A stretch of DNA of 64,000 bases, taken from Torulaspora globosa. Taxonomy: Eukaryota > Ascomycota > Saccharomycetes > Saccharomycetales > Saccharomycetaceae. Below, in pieces: positions 1 to 8,291 of this stretch. The position numbers and the translations under genes are program-made. The notes beneath the pieces are model-generated. The model had not been told where the DNA came from and made no database searches. It saw only the letters and a program-made list of their open reading frames with translations. The first letter of the stretch is position 1; every line of letters begins with the position of its first letter. The stretch spans positions 248,001 to 312,000 of the forward strand of contig NC_050732.1 in NCBI RefSeq assembly GCF_014133895.1, read 5' to 3'.

Positions 1-70
1 ACTCTTTTCAGAAACAGGCCGTGGATCATCCTGGACGGCCATCTCGTCGAGCGAGAAGCGCGGGGCCGCA

Positions 71-106
71 GCAGAGGTTGCTGGTGTAGCAGAGGTTGCT
101 GGTGTA
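71..106. repeat. 18-bp perfect tandem duplication
   Basis: Two identical 18-bp units (gcagaggttgctggtgta) lie side by side at 71-88 and 89-106. The length is a multiple of three. On the minus strand they would add a six-residue Thr/Pro/Ala/Ser repeat to a frame that is open to the window edge. They lie left of the HO-like homology, so they may belong to a different gene. Confidence 0.8.
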
Positions 107-284
107 CCAAATTGAATGTGCCATCTTGTTGTTCTTCCGGATCATCTTCAAAGCTCTCCATTATACCTGATAAATCGTTATTGTCCTCAGGATCATTTTC
201 ATTTTCCGTCTTGGTAATCGGAATCAAATTCTTCAAAGTCTCTGTCAAACGTAGGGTCACGGAAATGGGTGGAGACAGTCGAAC

Positions 285-1100
285 CAGGAGAACGACCTAT
301 GAAGTTTATACCGTCTCTAATAGGCGGGTAGACAGTCGGAATTTTCACACGAATACACCCGTGTTGGATATTGCATGAGCCATTAGAATCTATTAACCCT
401 GCGAGAAAAGCTTCACGCACCACTGTTTGTTCTGTTCGCATGAATAGAGGAACGCTTTTTGGGCCATTTTTTCTTCCATTTCCCCAGAATCTTAATCCTT
501 CCAGAACCTTAACTAGCGGGTTATTTGCGTTCCGTATCGTGCCATTATAGGTCTGAAGGTATCCTATTGCTTCAAAGCCCTTCACAAGCTTGATTCTGAG
601 ACTCATACCCCAAAGTTCTGCATTCTCCCGAAGTCTGGTGTTGACATCTTCATCTCCAGAGTGCAAAGCGAAGGCTGCTCCTTTTCACCAATCCAGAACC
701 GTAAAAACCATGCTTCAAGCTGCCCTGCAGTGAAGCAGCCCGGCGGCGTTCTTTGTTAAAGCATTTCAAATCATCTGCCTCACATTGCCAATTGAAGCAT
801 CTTCCCTCGCTCCGCAGTACCATTGGAATCGTCTCGATTTTTCCTTGATGGTCTTGATATTCGACCATCCGTTGTTTGATGATCAGTTGGATGAAACCTC
901 CACGCCCTTTCTTGGCTATCTGGATCCTGTGTTTCGTCCTCAAAGTCAGTTGTTGTCTCTTGGAGGTCATTATGCCCCAGGATCTTGCAAGTGTGCGTAG
1001 TGGTTGGAGTTTTGTCGAAGTCTGACCAAATCATGGTAGCCTCCGCACATCAGACGTACGAACTTCATCGCCAACTTTGGTGCAAGCTAAGACACCCATG
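285..1100 (-). pseudogene. HO: decayed HO/WHO-family LAGLIDADG endonuclease
   Basis: HO is the site-specific endonuclease that starts mating-type switching; it descends from the VMA1 intein (VDE). Three reading frames are needed to follow the homology. From about 1100 to 700 one frame gives an intein-like start (KVGDEVRTSD) and then segments resembling the HO N-terminal domain (LTLRTKHRIQ, FNWQCEADDL), interrupted by TGA at 1031-1033. At about 681-710 a second frame holds FLRFWIGEK, matching the first LAGLIDADG helix (LGLWLGD in HO) with the acidic residue changed to Glu. From about 660 a third frame reads RLRENAELWG and then VREAFLAGLIDSNG (around 380-415), the second LAGLIDADG helix. Recognisable similarity fades near 285, and I see no zinc-finger tail. 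The gene is therefore dead: one stop and at least two frameshifts. It could be a relic of HO itself or of a related WHO homing element; sequence alone does not decide. Confidence 0.85.
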
Positions 1101-1105
1101 ACTCT

Positions 1106-1112
1106 TTACCCG
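1106..1112 (-). promoter_or_regulatory. Reb1-type site
   Basis: The plus strand reads TTACCCG, the complement of the Reb1 core CGGGTAA. Reb1 acts in nucleosome exclusion and transcription roadblocks. The site sits just outside the start of the HO relic, between it and ASF1. The core is short, so a chance match is possible. Confidence 0.35.
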
Positions 1113-1166
1113 AACATGCTCAACTGACAAGCTTTAGACTTGCATTTCAATCACCTCGGCGGCAGC

Positions 1167-1191
1167 GCGAGTGCGCTGACAGCGCACTCGC
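1167..1191. repeat. perfect GC-rich inverted repeat (11-bp arms, 3-nt loop)
   Basis: gcgagtgcgct and agcgcactcgc flank the loop gac and pair perfectly. A second perfect hairpin, ggcggc-taag-gccgcc, follows at 1196-1211. Together they form two adjacent stem-loops in the upstream region of ASF1. Confidence 0.8.
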
Positions 1192-1521
1192 TGGTGGCGG
1201 CTAAGGCCGCCCTGCTGGTGGTCGGGCACGGGCTGACTTTGGCGCGCTGCTGGCGGCGCTGGCGACGCAGTCGTCGTGCAAGAAACCGAGGAGATACAAG
1301 CTACGTCTCGTTTTATCAGCAGCCGCACCGGAATGCGGCACTGCGGTAAGCCGCCTGCTTCTACGCGGGCAGCTTTCTTCGAGCAGCAGGAACTTCTCGC
1401 TCAGCTAGTGTAGGTTAGATAGTTGTGTGTATAGGATTATCAAGTGTCGCGTAGTAGCAGGTAAAAAAAGAGCGGTGCACGTCAAGACTGAGTACAGGAG
1501 GTTGTGAGAGAGAGAGCTAAG

Positions 1522-2337
1522 ATGTCGATTGTGTCGCTGCTTGGTATCAAGGTGCTTAACAATCCCGCGAATTTTTCGGATCCGTATGAGTTTGAAATAA
1601 CGTTTGAGTGTCTGGAGCCGTTGAAGCATGATTTGGAGTGGAAGTTGACATACGTGGGGTCTTCGAGGTCGCTGGAGCACGACCAGGAGTTGGACTCGAT
1701 CCTGGTGGGGCCAGTGCCCGTTGGGGTGAATAAGTTTGTCTTTACGGCGGATCCGCCGTCAGCAGAGCTGATCCCGGCGAGCGAGCTGGTCAGCGTGACG
1801 GTGATCCTGCTCAGTTGCTCATACGATGGCAGAGAGTTTGTGAGAGTCGGCTACTATGTGAACAACGAGTACGACAGCGAGGAGCTGAGGGAGAATCCTC
1901 CGGCGAAGGTCCAGGTGCAGCATGTGGTGAGGAACATCCTGGCTGAGAAGCCTAGAGTAACGAGGTTCAACATTGTGTGGGACAACGAGAACGAGGGCGA
2001 GATGTATCCTCCGGAGCAGCCCGGGGTCGACGACGAGGCAGACGAAGAGGACGACGAGGAAGAGGAGGAAGAGGAAGAGGAGGAGGAGGAGGAGGAAGAT
2101 GATGACGAGGCTGAAGAAGAAGCTGAGGAGGAAGGCGAAGCTAGGGAGCTAGAGGCTCAGGAAGCTGAGGAAGAAGACGAAGAGGCTGCGGAGCAGGCGA
2201 TAGATGCAGCAGATCAGCATGCCGGCGAGGACGAGGACCCTCCGGAGATAAACGAGGAAGACGACGACTTGCCATCGCTGAAGAAAAGAAAAATCGAGGG
2301 CGAGGACGAGGCAGCATCAACGCCTCAGGATGTCTAA
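1522..2337 (+). CDS. ASF1: histone H3-H4 chaperone Asf1
   Basis: Asf1 binds H3-H4 dimers and delivers them for chromatin assembly during replication, for H3K56 acetylation and for nucleosome exchange; it acts in the nucleus. The protein is 271 residues, against 279 in S. cerevisiae. Residues 1-155 are the conserved immunoglobulin-like core and are nearly identical to the family. Asp37 and Val94, needed for H3 contact, are both present. After about residue 165 comes a long Glu/Asp tail encoded by repetitive gaggag codons (about 2030-2210), then a basic KKRKIEG nuclear signal near the C-terminus. The start chosen is the ATG that begins MSIVSLLG, as in orthologues; the frame is open a few codons further up but without an ATG. 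The gene converges with the J-like gene on the other strand, only about 30 bp away. Identification is essentially certain. Confidence 0.97.
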   Translation: MSIVSLLGIKVLNNPANFSDPYEFEITFECLEPLKHDLEWKLTYVGSSRSLEHDQELDSILVGPVPVGVNKFVFTADPPSAELIPASELVSVTVILLSCSYDGREFVRVGYYVNNEYDSEELRENPPAKVQVQHVVRNILAEKPRVTRFNIVWDNENEGEMYPPEQPGVDDEADEEDDEEEEEEEEEEEEEEDDDEAEEEAEEEGEARELEAQEAEEEDEEAAEQAIDAADQHAGEDEDPPEINEEDDDLPSLKKRKIEGEDEAASTPQDV

Positions 2338-2366
2338 GCTGCTTAATATATAGAATGATACGTATA

Positions 2367-3122
2367 CTATTGGGACTCCCAAAGCTCGTTGATGATCTGG
2401 AAAAGCCTTGTAATTTTCCTCACGGTTCCCGCGTCCTCGGGGGCAAGCTTGCCCAACAGTCGGTCGGGGTGCCATTTCAGTCTCTCTCTTTTCAAGATCG
2501 ACGGCAGATCGAAGCCAAGTTGCGAGCAGCTGTGCAGGTAGAACTGTTCGACGCGGTCTGCCGTCAGATCATTGATATGGATGTGCTCGCCACGGTTTGC
2601 GCTTAGAATCGGAAAATATAATGCGCTACCGCCTTTATCTTGGTTCCAGTACCGTACAATATAGTCGTGTGTGCTAAATCTCTGCTTTTCCGACAGATTC
2701 GGTCGGTCAAATGACTGTGCATCGAATGAATCCGACTTTTGGATTCTGTTCGCGCCTTTCGAGCTCTCAAAGTCCAGCATCTCCCTTTCAGTGCCAACAA
2801 ATCTATAGCCGCCCACAGACTCTCCGTACTCGTAGTATGTTTCACGATTGGTAGCCTTTTTAGGTGGCTTTAGACTTTCTTCATCGGAGCAGGTGCTTTG
2901 AGAATTGTCCAAATCCTCCTGCACAAAGATAAGTGGCTTCGAGCTGGGATTTTTGACTCTCGTACCGTGGCTTGGCTTACAGGCACTCTTAAGAGGTTTT
3001 TGGACCCTCTTTTCTCTTTTCAGCTCAACATTTTTGCCTTGACGGATAAAGACTGGTCTTTCGAATTTGATATCGAAGGTTTCTGATGATTCCTGTCCCT
3101 CGTAGTCATTCGGCCTTTCCAT
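2367..3122 (-). CDS. uncharacterised protein with C-terminal J-like motif (YKR041W position)
   Basis: A 251-residue protein of unknown function. The N-terminal half is charged, low in complexity and probably disordered. The C-terminal 40 residues contain LKRERLKWHPDRL followed by a helix ending in INELWE, which resembles the HPD-bearing helix pair seen in J-like proteins of the NFKBIL1 type; I cannot see a full J domain. Identity is suggested by position. In S. cerevisiae YKR041W (241 residues, reported at the mitotic spindle) lies beyond KAE1 on the chromosome XI segment, and ASF1 lies at the matching place on chromosome X. After merging the two segments YKR041W would fall beside ASF1 on the opposite strand, as here. 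The length also fits. This orthology is inferred from synteny, not from a remembered alignment. Confidence 0.6.
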   Translation of the reverse strand: MERPNDYEGQESSETFDIKFERPVFIRQGKNVELKREKRVQKPLKSACKPSHGTRVKNPSSKPLIFVQEDLDNSQSTCSDEESLKPPKKATNRETYYEYGESVGGYRFVGTEREMLDFESSKGANRIQKSDSFDAQSFDRPNLSEKQRFSTHDYIVRYWNQDKGGSALYFPILSANRGEHIHINDLTADRVEQFYLHSCSQLGFDLPSILKRERLKWHPDRLLGKLAPEDAGTVRKITRLFQIINELWESQ

Positions 3123-3226
3123 TTATATCATCAGTCATAGCTGGAATCAACCCTGGAAGCTCTGCTTCGAGAGAGTTTCTCATTTGAGATTATCGGAACC
3201 TCACCTTAAATGGTGAAAAAAATAAA

Positions 3227-3299
3227 TGGACAAGTCCGGAGTCGAACCGAAGACCTCTCCCATGCTAAGGGAGCGCGCTACCAACTACGCCACATGCCC
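3227..3299 (-). tRNA. tRNA-Ala (AGC)
   Basis: The minus strand folds as a 73-nt tRNA without intron: acceptor start GGGC, A box TGGCGTAGTTGG, anticodon AGC at 3264-3266 and B box GGTTCGACTCC. It is nearly identical to the S. cerevisiae tRNA-Ala(AGC), including the same mismatch near the base of the acceptor stem. It lies at the left junction of the inverted block, between the J-like gene and MEF2. Confidence 0.97.
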
Positions 3300-3580
3300 A
3301 TACTGTTTTGATGTTTTAAAAATATTTTTTTCTACTACCCTCATCTCGTTATATTCATACTTCCACGTCCAAGAGCAAAGATATTCGCTAATCTCAGCTA
3401 GCATATGATTGCGACTATGTTACTAGGCCAACAGCTCCAGAGGGATTTGACAGCGAAAGATCAGACCTTTTGTTTTTGGAAAATCAAAAAACTTAAGCTA
3501 AATGTAAAAACTCAATGGCTGTTGGATCAATTGCTTAATATGTACATGTCTATTTAGCTTACAACCAATTGTTACTCAGG

Positions 3581-5986
3581 CTATTCGTTTAAAATGGAGC
3601 TTAGACGATCCTTATTTACCTTATCCATGCCGCTATAGTTCATATGGAAGGAGCCCCTACCCTGTGTCAAGCTTCTAAATCTATTTGTGTATGACACCAT
3701 GTCTCTAAGCGGAACTTGAGCCTTAATAAATTTCATGCTAGATCCTTCAGAACCCAGGTTTGCAAGCTTAACCGTCGGGTCAGGTGGAAGGAACTGCTCC
3801 TGGGCAATTTTCTGAAATTCGATATTCTGGTCGTTGTTATCTATACCACTTTCGTCGTCGATTGACAAAATATTGGCATTGCGAGAACCTGTGAGATCTT
3901 GAATAACTGATCCCATGTCTTTTTGTGGAACGGATATGTCAAGATCCATAACAGGCTCTAAAACCGAAAACTGATCTTGTGGGATATTTGAAATAGCTGT
4001 TAAAATGAGTTTCCTTGAAAGCTTCAATACCTCTGCTGGGTTTTCGATGTCCGGCGGTAGAGTCCAGTCGCCTTTAACTTTCACAGCGCATGAATGAAGT
4101 GGATATCTGGCGATCTTACCACCCTTTTGCAAAGCGACAATGGAACTTGAAATCAAAGCATTGATCACCGCTTGAAAAGATATCTGAAAGGGCCACAATT
4201 CTTCCGTTGTGTACTTTCTATGATTCTCCATAATGAGATAGTTATTATCAATTCCCAATGGGTACCACGTCTCGTGAATCGAACGAGCAACTACGTCCAA
4301 GGTGTCTTCATGAAGGGGCAAAGGAAGAATGGATACAGTAAGTTGATATCCAGCGTCAGAACTTATCGTCTCTTCTGGAGTCTTTCCATCGATAGTTTCT
4401 TTGTAAGAGACCATTACCTTACCTATCTCAACATCTGCATTTAGTTCATTGACTAACTTATATTTAGCGATCTCCAGGTGCAGCTCACCCATCCCACTTA
4501 AAAGTGTTTGGCCCGTTTCCTCGTCAAATGAAACGTGCAGACTTGGATCTTCTCGAGTCAGTGTCCCTAAGGCATCCTCCATCGATTTTTTATTGCCCAG
4601 TGTTCTTGGCTCTACGCAAACACTGAAAACTGGTGGCGGTATGGCGATCGGATTAATCTTTACCGTGAGTTCCCTTTTGCTATCGAGCGATCTCAGTCCA
4701 TCCTTTTTAAGCGAGTGAGTAACGATGGTATCACCCGTCGAAACGTTTTCGGCCACTGTCGTTCCAACCAATATACCTATCTGTCCAGGATAGAGTGTCG
4801 ATACTTCCTCATATACATTAGCGTGTGGGATAACCAACTTACCAATCTTGAACTTTTTCCCGGTGTTGGAGTTGAAAGCGGTATTTCCAGCATGTAAAGT
4901 CCCTGAGTAAACTCTTACAAAGACCATAATCCCTCTAATAGGATCCGTGATGACTTTGAACGCCAGCAACACACAAAGATTCTTGTTATTATTCATTAGT
5001 GCGCCCAGCTTGGGATCCAACTTGACTGGAAGGGTAGGATGATTGGTCTCGGGAAGCGAAGCTTCCAATGGCGACGGCAGATAATTCACTATCGCATCAA
5101 GAAGCGGCTGGACGCCGATGTTTCTGAACGATGCACCACAGAGAACAGGCGTGACGAACTTAGCAAGGGTTGCCTTTCTGATCGATCCATTGAGCAACTC
5201 CGGTGGAACCTTGAGATAATCCCCGTTTGCTTCCTCTAGAAAAAATTCTATTAGGTTTTCGTCGTATTCACCCAGCGTTTCAATCAGCGACTCTCTACCT
5301 CTCAAAAGCTGTTCCTGAATTTCCGCTCCAGCGGTTGTTGCATCTGTGACATTTATCTTGTCGCAATCCTCTGGATCCCACTCAATAACCTTCATATTGA
5401 CAAGATCAATGACGCCTGCAAACCTCGGAACCTGATCCTGCGGCTCCTGGACAAATAATGGAATATTTATAAGTGCTACTCTTGTGTTCATCTTTGCAAT
5501 CAGCTCCTTAACAGTCCTGCTGAAGCCAGCCCCAACTCTGTCCATCTTGTTAATGAAGCATATCTTGGGAGACCTTTGCGACTGCTTCCACACCTTTTCC
5601 GTCTGCGCTTCGACGCCTGCTACTGCATCCAGAATTGTCACGCATCCATCAAGCACTTTAACTGACCTAATGACTTCAAATGTGAAATCTGCATGGCCCG
5701 GGGTATCGATCAAGTTGATCTGATGGTCTTTCTGCCAATTAAAAGAGACGGCAGCACTTTGAATAGTGATTCCTCTTGACTTCTCCTGCGGCAGAAAATC
5801 TGTTATCGTGTCACCTTGGTCGACATTCCCTATTCTGCTGATCTTTCCAGAGTAATAGAGCATTCGCTCAGTAGTGGTAGTTTTACCTGCATCAATGTGG
5901 GCAATGATACCGATGTTTCTGAGTTTCCGGAGCTCAGGCTTGGTGGCATAGCTTCTCAGAGACCCCCATAACCTTGCAATTGACAT
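3581..5986 (-). CDS. MEF2: mitochondrial ribosome-releasing/elongation factor G2
   Basis: Mef2 is the mitochondrial EF-G2 type GTPase, which works with the recycling factor to split mitochondrial ribosomes after termination. The protein is 801 residues (819 in S. cerevisiae). A short basic N-terminus (about residues 1-16, ARLWGSLRSYATK) looks like a mitochondrial presequence. The G domain follows: AHIDAGKT P-loop at 29-36, a DTPGH motif, and NKMD. Domain II and the EF-G domains IV-V follow (ending with a GSFHMNYSGMDKV-like segment). The start ATG is directly before the presequence. The gene is divergent from GCN3 with about 340 bp between them. In S. cerevisiae MEF2 neighbours GSH1; here GSH1 lies 45 kb away, which marks an inversion end. 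MEF1 was considered, but synteny with GSM1, and the length, favour MEF2. Confidence 0.93.
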   Translation of the reverse strand: MSIARLWGSLRSYATKPELRKLRNIGIIAHIDAGKTTTTERMLYYSGKISRIGNVDQGDTITDFLPQEKSRGITIQSAAVSFNWQKDHQINLIDTPGHADFTFEVIRSVKVLDGCVTILDAVAGVEAQTEKVWKQSQRSPKICFINKMDRVGAGFSRTVKELIAKMNTRVALINIPLFVQEPQDQVPRFAGVIDLVNMKVIEWDPEDCDKINVTDATTAGAEIQEQLLRGRESLIETLGEYDENLIEFFLEEANGDYLKVPPELLNGSIRKATLAKFVTPVLCGASFRNIGVQPLLDAIVNYLPSPLEASLPETNHPTLPVKLDPKLGALMNNNKNLCVLLAFKVITDPIRGIMVFVRVYSGTLHAGNTAFNSNTGKKFKIGKLVIPHANVYEEVSTLYPGQIGILVGTTVAENVSTGDTIVTHSLKKDGLRSLDSKRELTVKINPIAIPPPVFSVCVEPRTLGNKKSMEDALGTLTREDPSLHVSFDEETGQTLLSGMGELHLEIAKYKLVNELNADVEIGKVMVSYKETIDGKTPEETISSDAGYQLTVSILPLPLHEDTLDVVARSIHETWYPLGIDNNYLIMENHRKYTTEELWPFQISFQAVINALISSSIVALQKGGKIARYPLHSCAVKVKGDWTLPPDIENPAEVLKLSRKLILTAISNIPQDQFSVLEPVMDLDISVPQKDMGSVIQDLTGSRNANILSIDDESGIDNNDQNIEFQKIAQEQFLPPDPTVKLANLGSEGSSMKFIKAQVPLRDMVSYTNRFRSLTQGRGSFHMNYSGMDKVNKDRLSSILNE

Positions 5987-6326
5987 CTATACCCGTTTGC
6001 AAGCCTTCAAAAGTTTACAACTCGCAATTATCAACCTACAAGCAGGATACGCCCAATCGTTCCGTGTGACGCCTCGCTCTTTGCCAGCTTCAAGACCTTC
6101 CTGTCGTTATCAGATCCAATTGCCGATTCGAGCTTATTTCAATGATCTGGAAATCTTAGCAGGAAATTGACAGCCGCAACTTGTCCCTTTCACTCTTTGC
6201 AGAGCTTTGAAGGTTAGTTTAATTACTGACGCTTTTTTCACTACTGATTTTTCATCAAAGAAGGCCCAACTCATCTCGAGATCAAGACCCCAGATATAGC
6301 CAGTTAGCGGCCCAGCTACGCCTACC
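5987..6326. other. MEF2/GCN3 divergent intergenic region
   Basis: This 340-bp gap should hold the promoters of MEF2 (left) and GCN3 (right). I see no RNA gene, repeat or strong known site in it; no TGACTCA Gcn4 site was found. Confidence 0.5.
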
Positions 6327-7250
6327 ATGTCTCAATTCAGCATTACCGAGACCTATCTTAAGTTCCTGGAGGAAGATCCGGAGATGACCATGCCAATCGC
6401 TGCTATTGAGTCGCTGGTTACCTTACTGCGAGTTAAGAACCCTGAGACAGCAGCGGAGATGATCAACACTATCAAATCGGCAGCCAATGAATTAACACAA
6501 TCGATTCCGAATTCCATATCTTTAAAGGCCGGTTGCGATATCTTTATGCGGTTTGTTCTGAGAAATACACATCTTTACGGTGACTGGGAGAACTGCAAAG
6601 AGCATCTGATCGAGAATGGCCAGCTTTTCGTCTCCAGAGCCAAGCTCACAAGAGATAAAGTAGCTCAGATCGGTCTCGATTTCATATCTGATGACGACAC
6701 GATCTTGGTACACGGGTTCTCCAGGGCAGTCTTCACTCTATTGAAGCATGCAGCTGAGAAGTTCATTAGATTCAGATGTGTGGTGACCGAATGTAGGCCT
6801 ACATCTCAAGGAAAGCAGCTTTACTCCCTTCTGCAGGAGAAGGGTATCCCAGTTATAATGGTGGTCGACGGCGCTGTCGGCGCCGTTATCGACCAAGTAG
6901 ATAAAGTGTTTGTGGGTGCCGAGGGCGTAGCCGAATCAGGTGGTATCATCAATGTCGTCGGTACGTATTCCGTGGGAGTGCTTGCTCGAAATGCGAGAAA
7001 GCCGTTTTACGTCGTGACAGAATGCCACAAGTTTGTACGTATGTTCCCGCTGTCGCCAGATGACCCATCGATGCAGGGCAAATCGCTGGATTTCACACGT
7101 AAGAACGACGACGACGAACCGCAAGAGATGCTCCGTGGCCCTAGATTGGACTACACGGCTCAAGAATACATTACTGCATTGATCACCGACTTGGGAGTGC
7201 TAACGCCGAGCGCGGTCTCAGAGGAACTAATCAAAATGTGGTACGATTGA
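6327..7250 (+). CDS. GCN3: eIF2B alpha subunit
   Basis: Gcn3 is the alpha subunit of eIF2B, the guanine nucleotide exchange factor for eIF2, and belongs to the regulatory subcomplex that senses phosphorylated eIF2 during general amino-acid control. It acts in the cytosol. The protein is 307 residues (305 in S. cerevisiae). An N-terminal helical part (1-120) is followed by the Rossmann-like eIF-2B/IDI domain, with conserved stretches such as HGFSRAVFTLL, TECRPTSQGK and VFVGAEGVAESGGIIN. The start has an ATG in good context directly before SQFSITETYLKF. The gene lies convergent with RPC37. In S. cerevisiae the same neighbours (RPC37, DBP7) are found as YKR024-YKR026, which supports the call. 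Confidence 0.96.
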   Translation: MSQFSITETYLKFLEEDPEMTMPIAAIESLVTLLRVKNPETAAEMINTIKSAANELTQSIPNSISLKAGCDIFMRFVLRNTHLYGDWENCKEHLIENGQLFVSRAKLTRDKVAQIGLDFISDDDTILVHGFSRAVFTLLKHAAEKFIRFRCVVTECRPTSQGKQLYSLLQEKGIPVIMVVDGAVGAVIDQVDKVFVGAEGVAESGGIINVVGTYSVGVLARNARKPFYVVTECHKFVRMFPLSPDDPSMQGKSLDFTRKNDDDEPQEMLRGPRLDYTAQEYITALITDLGVLTPSAVSEELIKMWYD

Positions 7251-7298
7251 ATAAGTAGAAGTACGTATCGACCAATGACCATATTACCTTGCAGCGAC

Positions 7299-8072
7299 TC
7301 ATACAAGATTTTCCTCATAATTTTTCTCGTCGCCCAGCGGTTTGAGCACATGAGAATTAGCTTCCGCCACAACAGATTCCTTGAAATGTTCAAATGTGTT
7401 CTCCGCCCAGGCCAGCTCCGTCGGTTCTTCCTCCTCTGCGACTTTGTGCGCCAACAGCGCGCCCGCGAGCCTGTGTTGCGTTGGATCGTTCACACTCTTG
7501 ACTGACATAGTGACAACCTGGCTTTTCTGCGAGGCAGGGTTTACATTCCTCTTTGCATCCTCCTGTTTTCGATCCGAGCTCGCCTTGTCTATATATTTGA
7601 AGAACGGCCTCAGCTGTGCGACCTTCTCGACTGGCACCAGATACACTTCGCCGTTCGACACAAACCCTGCGTACTGCCCACTATTCTCAACGCCTACACC
7701 CCTCAATGTTTGAACATCCGCCTTTCCCCAGTTATCCTCAGCTCTCTGCTTGTTGAAGAAAGCACCGTCATCCACTGGGATATCCAGTTCCCAAACAGAA
7801 GAGTTGGGTTTATATCTGCATGCTCCAATAAAGGGATGATCCGCTGTTCTGTTGCCAATTTTTTTAGCTTTATTCGCATACTGCAGTACGTGTAGCAATT
7901 CATCCCTGCCCGCAATATTAAGTGCGAATTCCTGGATTACAGGATCATCTCCTTCTTCAACTGCCTCGTCATCATGGGTCTCTTGCGGCACCGCTGGAGG
8001 CTCCTCCGCTATATGTTCTTCTGCCAGTTTATCTTCCTCATCAGTGACAAATAACTGATTCTCTGAGCTCAT
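7299..8072 (-). CDS. RPC37: RNA polymerase III subunit C37
   Basis: Rpc37 forms a TFIIF-like dimer with Rpc53 on RNA polymerase III and takes part in initiation, termination and re-initiation on tRNA and 5S genes. The protein is 257 residues (282 in S. cerevisiae). Residues 1-45 are acidic and variable. The rest is the conserved RPC5-type fold, with DDPVIQEF, VQTLRGVGVENSGQYAGF and VVTMSVKSVNDP closely matching the yeast protein. The start is the ATG giving MSSENQLFVTDEE; the frame runs 15 codons further up but only from a non-ATG codon. The gene shares a divergent promoter with DBP7 that holds ribosome-biogenesis motifs. Confidence 0.95.
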   Translation of the reverse strand: MSSENQLFVTDEEDKLAEEHIAEEPPAVPQETHDDEAVEEGDDPVIQEFALNIAGRDELLHVLQYANKAKKIGNRTADHPFIGACRYKPNSSVWELDIPVDDGAFFNKQRAEDNWGKADVQTLRGVGVENSGQYAGFVSNGEVYLVPVEKVAQLRPFFKYIDKASSDRKQEDAKRNVNPASQKSQVVTMSVKSVNDPTQHRLAGALLAHKVAEEEEPTELAWAENTFEHFKESVVAEANSHVLKPLGDEKNYEENLV

Positions 8073-8152
8073 CTGATAATCAACAGTGAGCTTGATCTGC
8101 GATATACTGTATTTCAACTCACTTAATCAACTTGTCTAACCTTGTTTAAAGT

Positions 8153-8209
8153 GCGATGAGGTCAAAAATTAAGCTTGAAAAATTTGCAGGTTAAGAAAGG
8201 CGATGAGCT
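8153..8209. promoter_or_regulatory. ribosome-biogenesis promoter: two PAC and one RRPE element
   Basis: GCGATGAG at 8153-8160 and GCGATGAGCT at 8200-8209 match the PAC element bound by Dot6/Tod6. TGAAAAATTT at 8176-8185 matches the RRPE element bound by Stb3. The cluster lies in the 219-bp divergent promoter of RPC37 and DBP7, both of which serve ribosome production. Two PACs with an RRPE between them are unlikely by chance. Confidence 0.85.
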
Positions 8210-8291
8210 GAAGGTTTAAGATCAGATTTAAGAGCATTAAGAGTGCCCGTTAGACCCAATTGCTTGGAAATTGATAGATTGCGGGTTGAAG

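Larger units (their letters stand above)
1101..1521. other. ASF1 upstream region with GC-rich hairpins
   Basis: This 420-bp gap separates the HO-like relic from ASF1 and should hold the ASF1 promoter. A TTACCCG Reb1-type site lies at 1106-1112. The part from about 1150 to 1285 is much more GC-rich than the surroundings and contains two perfect inverted repeats (1167-1191 and 1196-1211). No ATG-started reading frame of note is present. Confidence 0.6.

Noticed and set aside
1134..1349. Frames on both strands in the GC-rich patch upstream of ASF1
   Set aside because: They start without ATG, are Arg/Ala-rich as expected from GC-rich DNA, and resemble nothing known.
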